A DNA stretch of 64,000 nucleotides from Vreelandella olivaria (lineage in GTDB: Bacteria; Pseudomonadota; Gammaproteobacteria; Pseudomonadales; Halomonadaceae): NCBI RefSeq assembly GCF_023507745.1, contig NZ_JALPZO010000045.1, positions 17,965-81,964 of the forward strand, in the 5' to 3' direction. Below are positions 19,956 to 28,828 of the stretch, one piece after another. The notes under the pieces were generated by a model. It saw nothing but the letters and a program-made list of their open reading frames with translations. It did no database searches and was not told the DNA's origin. How positions within the stretch are numbered: the stretch's first letter is position 1; each line of letters starts with the position of its first letter. The translations under genes and the position numbers were made by a program.

Positions 19956-20639
19956 CTAACGGCATACCACTCGGCCTGTTTCTGCAAAATGACGACCCAA
20001 ACCTGGCTCGCCCTCTTCATCAACATCCAGCAGCGCCGCTTGCATGACCCGCTCTGGATCAGGATTGGCTGGCACAATGCTCAGCTCACAGCCAGGTACT
20101 CCATTGAGGATGAGCGCCTGCTCAGCGGGAGAGCCATCCTCTCCCTCATGTACCATTTCGATGTAATAGGTAGGGTCAAAGATTTGATACTCAAGCGTTT
20201 TACCCGCTAGCGGCTGGGGAGTTTCCAACGGCAGAATAAACATAAAGGTGAGGCGATTATTCCTTTCCAGTGCCGTATATTCAGTTACATCAGCTAATGG
20301 CTGACGCTCCCCATCAATCCGCACTTCGGTAAAGTAATGCTGGTGAGACAGGTTATCGCGAATTTCGCGACCCAACTGGTCAAGGCCAGCCTCTAAACTC
20401 GCCCCGTCCACCTGCTGCAATTCTTCAAATACGACCAGACTATAGAACGGGTCCATCCGCCACGTTTGATGCAACCCTTTAGCGTTACCCTCAGCATCGC
20501 TAATCACCCGTACGCTTATGTCGATCCAGCCATGAGGGTGGGCCTGTACAGCGGCACTACTCAATAGGCCCACCGCTCCCACGGCCACAATGCTCCAAAC
20601 AGAGCGCCACTTACTCATTAAAGCAATACGCTCTGGCAT
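19956..20639 (-). CDS. DUF1007-family periplasmic protein
   Basis: A secreted protein: a hydrophobic signal ends at AAVQA, and the mature part begins HPHGWIDISV, the DUF1007 hallmark with its N-terminal His motif. Later conserved parts include FYSLVVFEEL and LEYQIFDPTYYIEM. The N-terminal His residues resemble a metal site, and these genes regularly precede NicO transporters, so a periplasmic metal-delivery role is plausible. Start choice is uncertain: ATGs at 20639 and 20618 both give a signal peptide and neither has a strong ribosome site. Confidence 0.85.
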   Translation of the reverse strand: MPERIALMSKWRSVWSIVAVGAVGLLSSAAVQAHPHGWIDISVRVISDAEGNAKGLHQTWRMDPFYSLVVFEELQQVDGASLEAGLDQLGREIRDNLSHQHYFTEVRIDGERQPLADVTEYTALERNNRLTFMFILPLETPQPLAGKTLEYQIFDPTYYIEMVHEGEDGSPAEQALILNGVPGCELSIVPANPDPERVMQAALLDVDEEGEPGLGRHFAETGRVVCR

Positions 20640-20646
20640 GCGGCTG

Positions 20647-21021
20647 TCACGGTGCCTCTCCCAGTTTATGCTGCAACTCGACCAACCAGGGATCCAGCAA
20701 ATAAGGCGGCAACGGCTGACTTCCCCGCAGGGCTGAAACCCGCACTCGGCTGCCGCCACTCTCTTCGCTTACCTGCAACTGCATACGATATTCCGGCCAG
20801 CGCGCCAACGATGCTTCTGCACGCCCTAATGATAAATCGGCATGCCTGACCACGTACCCCTGCTCAATCATTAGCTCCACCGCCTCACGGAATGTTTGTT
20901 CAGCGGGGGCTGAGTACCTTAACTCTCGGGGTTCGACAGGCTGTGGCGTCGCGCACCCCGAAAGAACCACCAGAGCACTTAACGTCACTGACGTTAAAAG
21001 GAGTTTGCGTAGAGGCTTCAT
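20647..21021 (-). CDS. Small outer-membrane-type lipoprotein (unrecognised family)
   Basis: A 124-residue lipoprotein with a signal peptide ending in lipobox LSGC. The mature part has EQTFREAVELMIEQGY, LSLGRAEASLARWPEY and SEESGGSRVRVSALRG, an alpha/beta pattern I cannot assign. GGGAGAG lies upstream of ATG 21021, and the start overlaps the stop of the preceding lipoprotein gene by four bases, so the two are translationally coupled. Confidence 0.75.
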   Translation of the reverse strand: MKPLRKLLLTSVTLSALVVLSGCATPQPVEPRELRYSAPAEQTFREAVELMIEQGYVVRHADLSLGRAEASLARWPEYRMQLQVSEESGGSRVRVSALRGSQPLPPYLLDPWLVELQHKLGEAP

Positions 21022-21569
21022 AATGCTCTCCCGGTGGCAGGCGTTTGGGCAAAAGCAGACTGAAAACGCTGACAAAAATCATCGTTACTGGCGCTGTAAG
21101 ACTCGCGCAAATCGCCCAGGTGGTCAAAACGGCGGATATCCCGGGAAATTCGCACATAGCCATCAGTCACCAGTAACGAGACGCGCTCCACTTCAACTGG
21201 CTGCTGGCCTATACCACCACCGAAGCCTAAGCCAATACCAGACCCACGCCCAAGACCCACGCCCCCAAACATCCGCATTCCACGCCCGTAACCATAGGCG
21301 TTATCGTAAGGATCGTAATAGCCCACTAACTCCCGCTGACGACTGGCACTAACCAGGCCCAATGCTGTATCCGTCGAATCAAGCTTAAACCCCCACTCTT
21401 CAAGCACTGCGACACTTTGGCTGACCAAATCAATGTTTGTGGACGCTGAACCAGCCGGGAAATAACAGGCGGCGGCTGGTACAGGCTCGGCCTGGGGCAG
21501 GCGGTCCGGTACTGTCTGACAGCCCGCCAACAACAAAACACAACTGATACTTAGTGAAATTGGCTTCAT
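21018..21569 (-). CDS. Lipoprotein with glycine-rich segment (unrecognised family)
   Basis: A 183-residue lipoprotein: signal peptide with lipobox LLAGC, then a domain containing DLVSQSVAVLEEWGFKLDST and SASRQRELVGYYDPYDNAY. A Gly-rich stretch follows (GVGLGRGSGIGLGFGGGIG) before VEVERVSLLVTDGYVRISRD. The arrangement of a small lipid-anchored domain plus glycine loop is seen, but I know no function. GAGGA precedes ATG 21569. It heads the run lipoprotein-lipoprotein-DUF1007-NicO, which may be one operon. Confidence 0.75.
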   Translation of the reverse strand: MKPISLSISCVLLLAGCQTVPDRLPQAEPVPAAACYFPAGSASTNIDLVSQSVAVLEEWGFKLDSTDTALGLVSASRQRELVGYYDPYDNAYGYGRGMRMFGGVGLGRGSGIGLGFGGGIGQQPVEVERVSLLVTDGYVRISRDIRRFDHLGDLRESYSASNDDFCQRFQSAFAQTPATGRAL

Positions 21570-21687
21570 TTTGGGTCCTCTGACCGTTGTCGCGGCTGGT
21601 GTGTCATGAGGTAGCACGCTAAGCTCGCCAGCGGTGATAAAAAATAAATGACAATACAGTGTGACAACGTTTTACGGAGGTTGTGCG

Positions 21688-22824
21688 ATGAATGTACTGC
21701 TTTGCCCCGATAGTTTTAAAGATGCCCTGGGCGCTGAACAGGCCGCCCAGGCGATGGCAAAAGGTGTGCAGCGCGCCGCACCTACTGCCACGGTACACAT
21801 TTGCCCACTGGCGGATGGCGGTGAAGGCAGCCTTGATGCTCTGATTGCCGCCACTCGTGCTGAACGGCGCCAGCTCATCGTACAGGATGCCCTCGGCCGA
21901 CCACGCCAGGCATCCTGGGGCTGGCTTAACGCCCAACGTACCGCGTTTATTGAACTGGCAGAAGCCAGTGGTTTACAGCACCTCACCTCCCAGGAACGTA
22001 ATGCACTGCATACCACTACCCATGGTGTGGGCGAGCTGTTCAAGGCGGCACTGGATGCCGGCGCTGAAAAAGCGCTACTGCTGCTGGGTGGTAGTGCCAC
22101 CAACGATGCCGGAGCTGGTATGTTACAGGCACTTGGCGCTCAGCTACTGGATCAACACGGTGCCCCGCTACCGCCTGGAGGGGCTGCGCTACAAACCCTC
22201 GCCACACTGGATCTTTCAACACTGGACCCGCGCCTAACCAAACTAAGCGTCGAGGCAGCAGTAGATGTTGATAACCCACTGCTGGGCGAACGCGGTGCAA
22301 GTGCGATCTTTGGCCCACAAAAAGGTGCCTCCCATGACGACGTTGCTCAGCTTGACCTCGCCCTTGGCCATTTTGCCGATATCAGCGCCCAGGTTCTTGG
22401 ACGTGATGTTCGGGAGTTACCCGGCGCAGGGGCAGCGGGCGGCATGGGCTTTGCGGCCTGCGCCTTTCTTAACGCCACCCTAAAGCCAGGTATTGAAATG
22501 ATTATGCAGCAAGCCAAGCTGCCGAACCTGCTAACCCAGGTAGACCTGGTGATAACAGGAGAAGGCCGCTTGGACGGCCAGAGTCTGGCGGGGAAAACCC
22601 CGATTGGCGTGGCTCGCGCCGCCCACAAACAGGGAAAACCTGTCGTGATCCTGGCGGGTAGCCTGGGTGATGGCTGGCAGGCCTGTCTGGGCGAAGGGGT
22701 GACGGCTGCGTTTGCTCTCGCAGATGGCCCGATGAGCCTTGAAGATGCACTGCCACGCACCGCTGAACTGCTGGCAGCACGCTGTGAAAACATCGCGCGC
22801 ATGTGGCTCGCACGGCCCGCCTGA
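21688..22824 (+). CDS. Glycerate kinase (GarK/GlxK family)
   Basis: A 378-residue kinase that phosphorylates D-glycerate, feeding glyoxylate/tartronate-derived carbon into glycolysis. It starts CPDSFKDALGAEQAAQAMAKG with the substrate/ATP-site residues, and has LADGGEGSLDAL, LLGGSATNDAGAGMLQALGA and ITGEGRLDGQSLAGKTP, all family signatures. The ATG at 21688 has GGAGG upstream. It is divergent from the lipoprotein operon and stands alone. Whether it makes 2- or 3-phosphoglycerate is not readable here. Confidence 0.94.
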   Translation: MNVLLCPDSFKDALGAEQAAQAMAKGVQRAAPTATVHICPLADGGEGSLDALIAATRAERRQLIVQDALGRPRQASWGWLNAQRTAFIELAEASGLQHLTSQERNALHTTTHGVGELFKAALDAGAEKALLLLGGSATNDAGAGMLQALGAQLLDQHGAPLPPGGAALQTLATLDLSTLDPRLTKLSVEAAVDVDNPLLGERGASAIFGPQKGASHDDVAQLDLALGHFADISAQVLGRDVRELPGAGAAGGMGFAACAFLNATLKPGIEMIMQQAKLPNLLTQVDLVITGEGRLDGQSLAGKTPIGVARAAHKQGKPVVILAGSLGDGWQACLGEGVTAAFALADGPMSLEDALPRTAELLAARCENIARMWLARPA

Positions 22825-23007
22825 TCTTCACTATTTCAGTCACCACGTTAGATAAGGGCTTGAAAAATGACGGCTGCGCCTGCATTTCATAAGCAGGCAC
22901 GATAACGGGAGGGCGCGGTTGAGTAGGCGCGCACGGGTTACACGTGTCAGCGATGAGTCAGCCGTCGCCAGCTCACCGCCAGGGTAATGTTATGGCGCTA
23001 TCAGCGC

Positions 23008-23031
23008 GATGCAAAAAACTTGTTTTGCATC
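23008..23031. repeat. Inverted repeat upstream of dps
   Basis: GATGCAAAA and TTTTGCATC form a perfect 9-bp inverted repeat around six bases, about 85 bp before the dps start. It has no following T-run, so an operator or 5'-leader hairpin is more likely than a terminator. Confidence 0.5.
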
Positions 23032-23054
23032 ACATCTTCAGCGCCTTAAGCTGA

Positions 23055-23069
23055 ATCAAATGATTTGAT
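23055..23069. promoter_or_regulatory. Second palindrome upstream of dps
   Basis: ATCAAAT-G-ATTTGAT is a perfect 7-bp inverted repeat with a single central base, 45 bp upstream of the dps ATG. Its form and position fit a regulator site; I cannot name the protein, and it does not match an OxyR or Fur consensus. Confidence 0.45.
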
Positions 23070-23113
23070 GGCCGCCGGGTTTCAGCGCGGCTCCAACCAT
23101 GGAGGAGCACCAT

Positions 23114-23590
23114 ATGTCTGATATGAACAGCATTGGCCTACACGAAAGCAGTGCCAGCCAACTGGCCGAAAAACTGAACCATCTGTTGGCCAATTACCAG
23201 ATTTTTTACATGAACGTTCGCGGCTACCACTGGAACGTTAAAGGTAACGACTTCTTCGAACTGCATGCCAAATTTGAAGAGTTCTACACCGACCTGTTAA
23301 CCAAAGTGGACGAAGTTGCCGAACGCATACTGACACTCGGCCATAAGCCGGTGCACGCTTACAGTGACTATGTGAAACTGTCGCATATCCTGGAAGATAA
23401 GGACGTGCATGATGGAAAATCATGTGTCAAAGGTGTACTGGCGGGTTACCAAACGCTGATTGAGCTGCAGCGTGAAGTGCTGTCACTGGCCTCGGATGCA
23501 GATGATGAAGGCACCGCCTCCCAGGCGAGTGACTATATTCGTGAGCAGGAAAAAACCGTATGGATGCTGAACGCCTATCTGGGCAAGTAA
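23114..23590 (+). CDS. dps: Dps-family DNA-protecting ferritin-like protein
   Basis: A 158-residue Dps that oxidises and stores iron and protects DNA in starvation and oxidative stress. The ferroxidase-site residues are visible: YHWNVKGNDFFELHAKFEEFY (His, then the Asp/Glu pair) near residues 40-60. The C-terminal helix ends REQEKTVWMLNAYLGK. The ATG at 23114 has GGAGGAG upstream. It is monocistronic, with two palindromes upstream and a strong terminator downstream. Confidence 0.95.
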   Translation: MSDMNSIGLHESSASQLAEKLNHLLANYQIFYMNVRGYHWNVKGNDFFELHAKFEEFYTDLLTKVDEVAERILTLGHKPVHAYSDYVKLSHILEDKDVHDGKSCVKGVLAGYQTLIELQREVLSLASDADDEGTASQASDYIREQEKTVWMLNAYLGK

Positions 23591-23625
23591 GCGTCACAGG
23601 CTGGCTGCCCACATACAGTCGCGAT

Positions 23626-23656
23626 AAACGGCGCCCTGACTGGGGCGCCGTTTTTA
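23626..23656. terminator. Bidirectional Rho-independent terminator between dps and pepD
   Basis: AACGGCGCCC and GGGCGCCGTT pair around a short TGACTG-like loop and are followed by TTTTT on plus; AAA on the other side gives a shorter T-run on minus. It serves dps and possibly the convergent pepD transcript. Confidence 0.88.
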
Positions 23657-23672
23657 TTGCGATAATCACCGG

Positions 23673-25136
23673 TTAACGCAACGTTGCAAGCTCCTCAATA
23701 AGGGCACGCAACATGCTCCAGAACTCTTCTACTGAATCAATCTCTACCCGCTCATCCGGTGAGTGGGCACCACGAATAAGCGGCCCGAACGAGATCATAT
23801 CCAGGTTAGGATATTTACTACCTAAAATACCGCACTCAAGCCCTGCGTGAATCACCTTGACGTCGGGTTCGCGGCCAAGTAATGCAGCATGGCAGGTTTT
23901 GAACGTCGCCAATAGCGGACTGTCCGGATTGGGCGCCCAGCCAGGGTAGCCGTTTTCAACTTTCACCCTGGCACCTATAAGCCCAAACAGCGCCTGGAAG
24001 CGGTCAGCCATGGCGGCAGCGGCGCTATCATGCAGCGAGCGTACCAACGCGCACAGGTGTAAACGCCCTGCTTCCAGGCTCAGCACACCCAGGTTATTAG
24101 AGGTTTCCACCACCCCAGGGACATCCGCACTCATTCTCTCCACGCCACAGGGCGCTGCGTGCAGTGCAGCTAATAACATGGCGCTGGCATCAAGCGTCAA
24201 TGGCTCGACCAGGCCCGTTTCAGTGCGCTGGACTGACAGCACCAAACCGCTGTCACCGCTTCCCAGCTCTGCTTTGAGCGTGCGCTCCAGCGCTTCCACC
24301 ATGGCAAGCGCTGCATCCACATCATCGGCAGGCAGCGCAACCTGAGCAAACGCCTCACGGGGGATGGCATTACGCAGGGTTCCCCCCTGATAGCTGATCA
24401 GACGTATATCAAATGCTTCCAACGCCCGCAGCACACGCACCAGCAAGCGGTTGGCATTACCTAACGGCTTATGGATATCCATGCCTGAGTGACCGCCTTT
24501 CAGCCCGGTCAGCGATAATGCGAGCACTTGCTCATCCTGCTGAAGTACGGCACCAGGTAGCTGGGCATCGACCAGCACATCGGCACCACCAGCACAGCCG
24601 ATATACACCTGGCCACGATCCTCGCTATCGAGATTAAGCAGTAAGGAACCCTCAAGCCAGTCTTCGGCCAGATTAAGCGCGCCGCCCATGGAAGTCTCCT
24701 CCTCAAGGGTAAACAACGCCTCCAGCGGGCCATGGGTTAACTCGGGCTCCTCCAGGACAGCAAGAATCGCAGCGACGCCAAGCCCGTTATCAGCGCCTAA
24801 TGTAGTCCCCTTGGCGTGTAACCAGCCATCTTTGACATAGGTACTGATGGGGTCACGGGTAAAGTCATGGTCATACCCTGAGTTTGCCTGAGCCACCATA
24901 TCCAGATGCCCTTGCAACACAACCCCTGGCGCCTGCTCACAGCCCGGTGAGGGCGGTTTTCGAATGCGCAAGTTACCGAAGGCATCACGGTCATGGGAAA
25001 GCCCCTGAGCATCAGCCCAGGCTTCCAGAGTAGCCACTAATGCGGCCTCATGACCGGAAGGCCGTGGCGTATTACACAGCGTACGGAAATGGCGCCAAAC
25101 CATGTTGGGTGCGAGCGCTTCTAAATGTACGTTCAT
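23673..25136 (-). CDS. pepD: Aminoacyl-histidine dipeptidase (peptidase D, M20 family)
   Basis: A 487-residue zinc dipeptidase hydrolysing carnosine-like and other dipeptides. Metal-site motifs are present: VLQGHLDMVAQ (His/Asp), TTLGADNGLGVAAILA (bridging Asp), LFTLEEETSMGGA (catalytic Glu pair), LLNLDSED, and a C-terminal IHAGLECGIL with the last His region. Length and motif order match PepD. It is upstream of, and separated by a terminator from, dps, and lies 32 bp after tmcA on the same strand. Confidence 0.94.
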   Translation of the reverse strand: MNVHLEALAPNMVWRHFRTLCNTPRPSGHEAALVATLEAWADAQGLSHDRDAFGNLRIRKPPSPGCEQAPGVVLQGHLDMVAQANSGYDHDFTRDPISTYVKDGWLHAKGTTLGADNGLGVAAILAVLEEPELTHGPLEALFTLEEETSMGGALNLAEDWLEGSLLLNLDSEDRGQVYIGCAGGADVLVDAQLPGAVLQQDEQVLALSLTGLKGGHSGMDIHKPLGNANRLLVRVLRALEAFDIRLISYQGGTLRNAIPREAFAQVALPADDVDAALAMVEALERTLKAELGSGDSGLVLSVQRTETGLVEPLTLDASAMLLAALHAAPCGVERMSADVPGVVETSNNLGVLSLEAGRLHLCALVRSLHDSAAAAMADRFQALFGLIGARVKVENGYPGWAPNPDSPLLATFKTCHAALLGREPDVKVIHAGLECGILGSKYPNLDMISFGPLIRGAHSPDERVEIDSVEEFWSMLRALIEELATLR

Positions 25137-25168
25137 GGCAACTCTTCATTATCGATAACCGGACTACT

Positions 25169-27334
25169 TTAACGCTCCCGGCCATCAGGTAAAAGCTCAC
25201 TATGTTCAATAACACATTGAACGGCTTGCCGCAGCTGATGAGACGCCGCGCTTTGAGCCCTGGCCAAAGGTCGGTTTTGAAACGCCCACGCGGCTAACTG
25301 TTGCAGTGCCAAGGCAGCAACTTCATCCAGTACATAGTGGCTGGCCTCATACACCAGCGCCTGGAGCGAAACGCGTGCGAAGGCAGGGTTACGATGGGCA
25401 TAAGCAACATCCTTCACTGCCTGCCAATCACCAGCACTCATTGGTTCACCGGGAAGCGATCGTAATAAAAGCACCACGACCGAGGCGGGCAAGTCACTTA
25501 ATTCAAATGCCAACAGACTGGGTAGCGAGTCTGCAAACTGAACTCGCAAGGCGTTGAGTACCTCCTGCCCTTCAGCATTGAGTGCCTTCGCTACCATTAC
25601 CGCATACTCACCTGTCGCCGTCTCTTTCGTAACGCCGAGACGCACCGGCGTAAACCCTAGCGCCAGCCAGAATTGTAGCAGCGAAGCCTCAGCACCAAAC
25701 GTCGCGCCATAAAGCGCCACTCCTTGCAGGGTCGCCTCGGCGATATCATCTTCCAGCATACGCCGCCCCAACCCTTCGCGCCGCCGCTCTGGGTGGGTAG
25801 CAATGCGCGAGACCCGCCTCCACCGGGATGTCAGTGCTTGTCGACTGCCACTGTGGGCTGCCAGCGACTGGGCCAGCAGATGCCCCTGGGGGCGCCGCTC
25901 ACCACGTGCCACCTGCTCAGCCAATGCCCATGTAAATCCGCCCTCTTCACGGGTCACCAGTACTGCCTGTGGTTCGCCGCCCCCGGCCACTATGCGCAGC
26001 GCCGTGCCTGGGCCATCCAACAGCTGGCGCAGATCACTGGGAGACGTGCGATAGTGAGACTGCACCAACAGGCCAAACAGCTTCTCCAGTAACACTTCCT
26101 GGCGAGCGAGCAGCGCCTGTGGCAGGAGAGTCGTTGTGATGACACCGTTTGGCTGAGCATCTGGTAAAGGGGCTTTCAACAACAGTAGACGATGAACCAC
26201 TGACTCAAGGGGATCCTGCGCCGACCAGCGGATGGGGGTATCGAGTTCCACTGCGCGCCACTGCGGTGTCTGACGTCTGAGCACATCAAAAAACCGCAGT
26301 GCAAAGCCTCTCCCCGAACCTTCATAGCCATGGACCGTGGTGGCGAAAGCTATGCGTGGAAATGCCGTCAGCCACTGCCCCAATAGAGCGGCTGGAATAG
26401 CGGCGGCTTCATCGACCATCAGGTAGCTGCCGTCACCGCCAAGGCATTGATTGTTGACCTGTGCGGTTAGTAGGTCGGGGGGTAGAAAACAGAGCGCCTC
26501 CCCTCCCGGCATCACAAACCGACCTGGCGTTGCTTGCAGGCCGTCTGGGCAGAGTGCTGCCAAGCGCTCAAATACACTTTCCACCGCACTGAGTCGCGGT
26601 GCCGTTATAATGATGCGCGCCACCCCCTTACCCAGCAGTCGGGCACAGGCAATCCCCAGAGCTGCACTTTTACCACGCCCTCTATCAGCAGTTACGACGA
26701 GTGGACGGCGACGTTTCATCCCGACCAGTGCAGCCACACCCCTGGCCTGATCTGCGGTCAGGCAGGCTGCATCTCCCACGTAAGTGGCACCCACCGGGCT
26801 GGCTGGCAGTTTAGGCAGTAATAGCTCGCCCTCTACCTGCCAGCGAACGATGTTGGGTGAGGCACTAAGCAGGCGTGCTAAACGTGTCAGGTAATGAGCC
26901 GTCAGCGCCTCCCATCGCCAGGGATAGTCGGCAAAACGGGCATAGTCCGGATCAGGGTGATCACCCCAGGCATCGGGGGTTAACACAACACACAGGCCAC
27001 CCGCTGTGATCGTTCCTGCTAATGCCCCCAATGCATCAGGGTCCAGGCCTTGGGCACCACATGCATCCACAACAACCAACTGATGCTCAGCCCCTAAACG
27101 TGTGCGTGCCTTGCGGGCCGACAGGCACGGCGTAACAGGTGCCTCGTGCTCATCGCCCACCCACAGCGGTGATTGCCAGGCAGCAGCCTGCCAAAGCTGT
27201 ACAGCAGCGTGACGGCAGTGGCGTGATGGCCCGGAGAGCCATACCAGTTGACGCCAGCGGCGGCGCTTCAAGCGCACCGCATGGCAGGCCAACGCCAGGG
27301 CTTGGTTTGCGCTGATAGCGCATTGCGCAGACAT
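25169..27334 (-). CDS. tmcA: tRNA(Met) cytidine acetyltransferase
   Basis: TmcA acetylates the wobble cytidine (ac4C34) of elongator tRNA-Met using acetyl-CoA and ATP. The 721-residue protein has the RecD-like helicase core with Walker A VTADRGRGKSAALG near residue 214 and DEAAAIP as Walker B. A GNAT acetyltransferase domain follows around residues 470-580 (WRRVSRIATHPERRREGLGRRML, the acetyl-CoA loop). The C-terminal helical tail is tRNA-binding. ATG 27334 has GGAG upstream. Confidence 0.94.
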   Translation of the reverse strand: MSAQCAISANQALALACHAVRLKRRRWRQLVWLSGPSRHCRHAAVQLWQAAAWQSPLWVGDEHEAPVTPCLSARKARTRLGAEHQLVVVDACGAQGLDPDALGALAGTITAGGLCVVLTPDAWGDHPDPDYARFADYPWRWEALTAHYLTRLARLLSASPNIVRWQVEGELLLPKLPASPVGATYVGDAACLTADQARGVAALVGMKRRRPLVVTADRGRGKSAALGIACARLLGKGVARIIITAPRLSAVESVFERLAALCPDGLQATPGRFVMPGGEALCFLPPDLLTAQVNNQCLGGDGSYLMVDEAAAIPAALLGQWLTAFPRIAFATTVHGYEGSGRGFALRFFDVLRRQTPQWRAVELDTPIRWSAQDPLESVVHRLLLLKAPLPDAQPNGVITTTLLPQALLARQEVLLEKLFGLLVQSHYRTSPSDLRQLLDGPGTALRIVAGGGEPQAVLVTREEGGFTWALAEQVARGERRPQGHLLAQSLAAHSGSRQALTSRWRRVSRIATHPERRREGLGRRMLEDDIAEATLQGVALYGATFGAEASLLQFWLALGFTPVRLGVTKETATGEYAVMVAKALNAEGQEVLNALRVQFADSLPSLLAFELSDLPASVVVLLLRSLPGEPMSAGDWQAVKDVAYAHRNPAFARVSLQALVYEASHYVLDEVAALALQQLAAWAFQNRPLARAQSAASHQLRQAVQCVIEHSELLPDGRER

Positions 27335-27664
27335 GACGACTCCTTAGCAGGGCATTTCACTTACAACTTTGGTGTGAAAGAGCCGTTATTTTCAACGTTC
27401 CCAATGCGCAAACCGCCTGAAAGATCAGCCCCAAAAACACTACAAACACTTGTTAAATATAACAATATAAACAAAAAAAGCGCTAAAGCCGCGTTAGTTT
27501 TCCCGAATCAATAATATTGCGCTGTAGCGGGGGGTATGTGCTAGCTTAGCGTTGCAGTGCGGCATTTTGCTACTTTACGTAAACGTAAGCCTGCTCACTG
27601 CACTTTCCTGCTTTCAGGTACTAACACTAATAACGCCATACGCCAAAATACCAGGAAATACATC
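27335..27664. other. Intergenic region between tmcA and the TRAP operon
   Basis: This is the divergent control region for tmcA (minus) and the TRAP transporter (plus). It is AT-rich between about 27400 and 27510 and contains one perfect palindrome (listed separately). No small gene or RNA was recognised. Confidence 0.6.
27450..27465. promoter_or_regulatory. Palindrome in the TRAP operon control region
   Basis: TTGTTA-AATA-TAACAA is a perfect 6-bp inverted repeat about 200 bp upstream of the TRAP binding-protein gene and 115 bp upstream of tmcA. It could be an operator; no regulator gene adjoins it. Confidence 0.35.
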
Positions 27665-28768
27665 ATGACAAAGACTACAAAATTTGCGCTTACCAGCCTT
27701 GCCGCTGGCGTTGCTTTCGCCACCCTCACGACCACCGCACAAGCACAAGAACAGTGGACCATGACCAGCACCTGGCCGGATAACCTTGATCTGATTCAAA
27801 TCGATCAACACTGGGCAGAGCTGGTGAACAAACTGGCAGGGGATGAACTGCAAATCAATTTCCGGGCAGGCGGTACCTTAATGCCTGGAACGGAAGTATT
27901 TGATGCCACCGAAACCGGCAGCATTGAAGCTGCTGGCGACTGGCCTGGATACTGGGCGGGCCTGAACCCGGCATTTTCACCACTTGCAACGACGACCAGC
28001 CTGTTTAACGGCGTTGATTACCTTAACTGGATTCAGCAATGGGGTGGTCGCGAACTCTATGATGAGATCTACGGCCAGTTCAACATGGTCTATCTACCCT
28101 ATGGTATTACCAATAACGAGTCGGGCTTCATGGGCCGCACGCCGATTGAAAGTATTGCCGATTTAGAGGGTAAACGTCTGCGCCTGTCTGGTCGCGACCA
28201 GGGCCGTGTGCTTGAAGAACTTGGCGGCTCCCAGGTGACCCTGGCGGGTGGCGAGGTTTACCAGGCGATTGAGCGCGGCGTTATTGATGCTGGCGAATTC
28301 TCCACACCAGGGGTCGACTTCAACGCGGGCTTTGCGGAAGTGGCCGATTACTGGGCAACGCCTGGGTGGCACCAGTCAGCCAGTGTGTTTGGTGTCATGA
28401 TCAACAAAGACGCCTGGGATGCACTATCCGAGGAAACCCAGGAGAAACTTCGTATTGCGGCAGATGCCACCATGGCGTGGTCACTGGCATGGTCCGAGCG
28501 GCAGTCCACGGAAGCCACTCAGAAATTTATTGATGCCGGCGTGACCATCAACCAATTCTCCGAAGAAGACCTGGATCGCATTCAGGAAATCACCAACGAC
28601 GTTATTCTCCGTGGCGCCTGTGAGCATCCTGACCACGCCAAGGTCTATCAATCCATGATTGCTTACCTGGAGCATTACGCAACATGGCGTGATGTATCGG
28701 CTCCCTACAATATGAGCCGTGTTATGGATAATCTGCCTTCATTGGAAGAGATCGAAGCCTGCCTATAA
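27665..28768 (+). CDS. TRAP transporter substrate-binding protein (TakP/mannitol-chloroaromatic type)
   Basis: A 367-residue periplasmic receptor with a Sec signal ending TTTAQA. It belongs to the larger DctP subgroup (COG4663-like, including the 2-keto-acid receptor TakP): EQWTMTSTWPDNLDLIQ, FRAGGTLMPGTEVFDATETG, YPYG-like LPYGITNNESGFMGR, LEGKRLRLSGRDQGRVLEELG and GWHQSASVFGVMIN. The ATG at 27665 is chosen because it gives a clean signal peptide and has AGGAAA upstream. A hairpin follows before the membrane subunits. The ligand is probably an organic acid but cannot be fixed from sequence. Confidence 0.92.
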   Translation: MTKTTKFALTSLAAGVAFATLTTTAQAQEQWTMTSTWPDNLDLIQIDQHWAELVNKLAGDELQINFRAGGTLMPGTEVFDATETGSIEAAGDWPGYWAGLNPAFSPLATTTSLFNGVDYLNWIQQWGGRELYDEIYGQFNMVYLPYGITNNESGFMGRTPIESIADLEGKRLRLSGRDQGRVLEELGGSQVTLAGGEVYQAIERGVIDAGEFSTPGVDFNAGFAEVADYWATPGWHQSASVFGVMINKDAWDALSEETQEKLRIAADATMAWSLAWSERQSTEATQKFIDAGVTINQFSEEDLDRIQEITNDVILRGACEHPDHAKVYQSMIAYLEHYATWRDVSAPYNMSRVMDNLPSLEEIEACL

Positions 28769-28780
28769 GGCGCTTTCTTA

Positions 28781-28801
28781 CCGCCCCAGCCACTGGGGCG
28801 G
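28781..28801 (+). terminator. Attenuating hairpin between the TRAP receptor and membrane genes
   Basis: CCGCCCCAG-CCA-CTGGGGCGG is a 9-bp stem followed by TTTATG, lying between the receptor gene and the small membrane subunit. The short T-run suggests partial termination or mRNA 3' protection, leaving receptor mRNA in excess over permease mRNA. Confidence 0.7.
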
Positions 28802-28828
28802 TTTATGTGCTGACCGCGGAGACCTTCC

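Noticed and set aside
21672..22103. 143-codon frame opposite glycerate kinase
   Set aside because: Ser/Ala/Pro-rich antisense translation typical of shadow frames in GC-rich genes.
22878..22898. GCCTGC/GCAGGC hairpin after glycerate kinase
   Set aside because: Six-base stem with a nine-base loop and no T-run; too weak to call a terminator.
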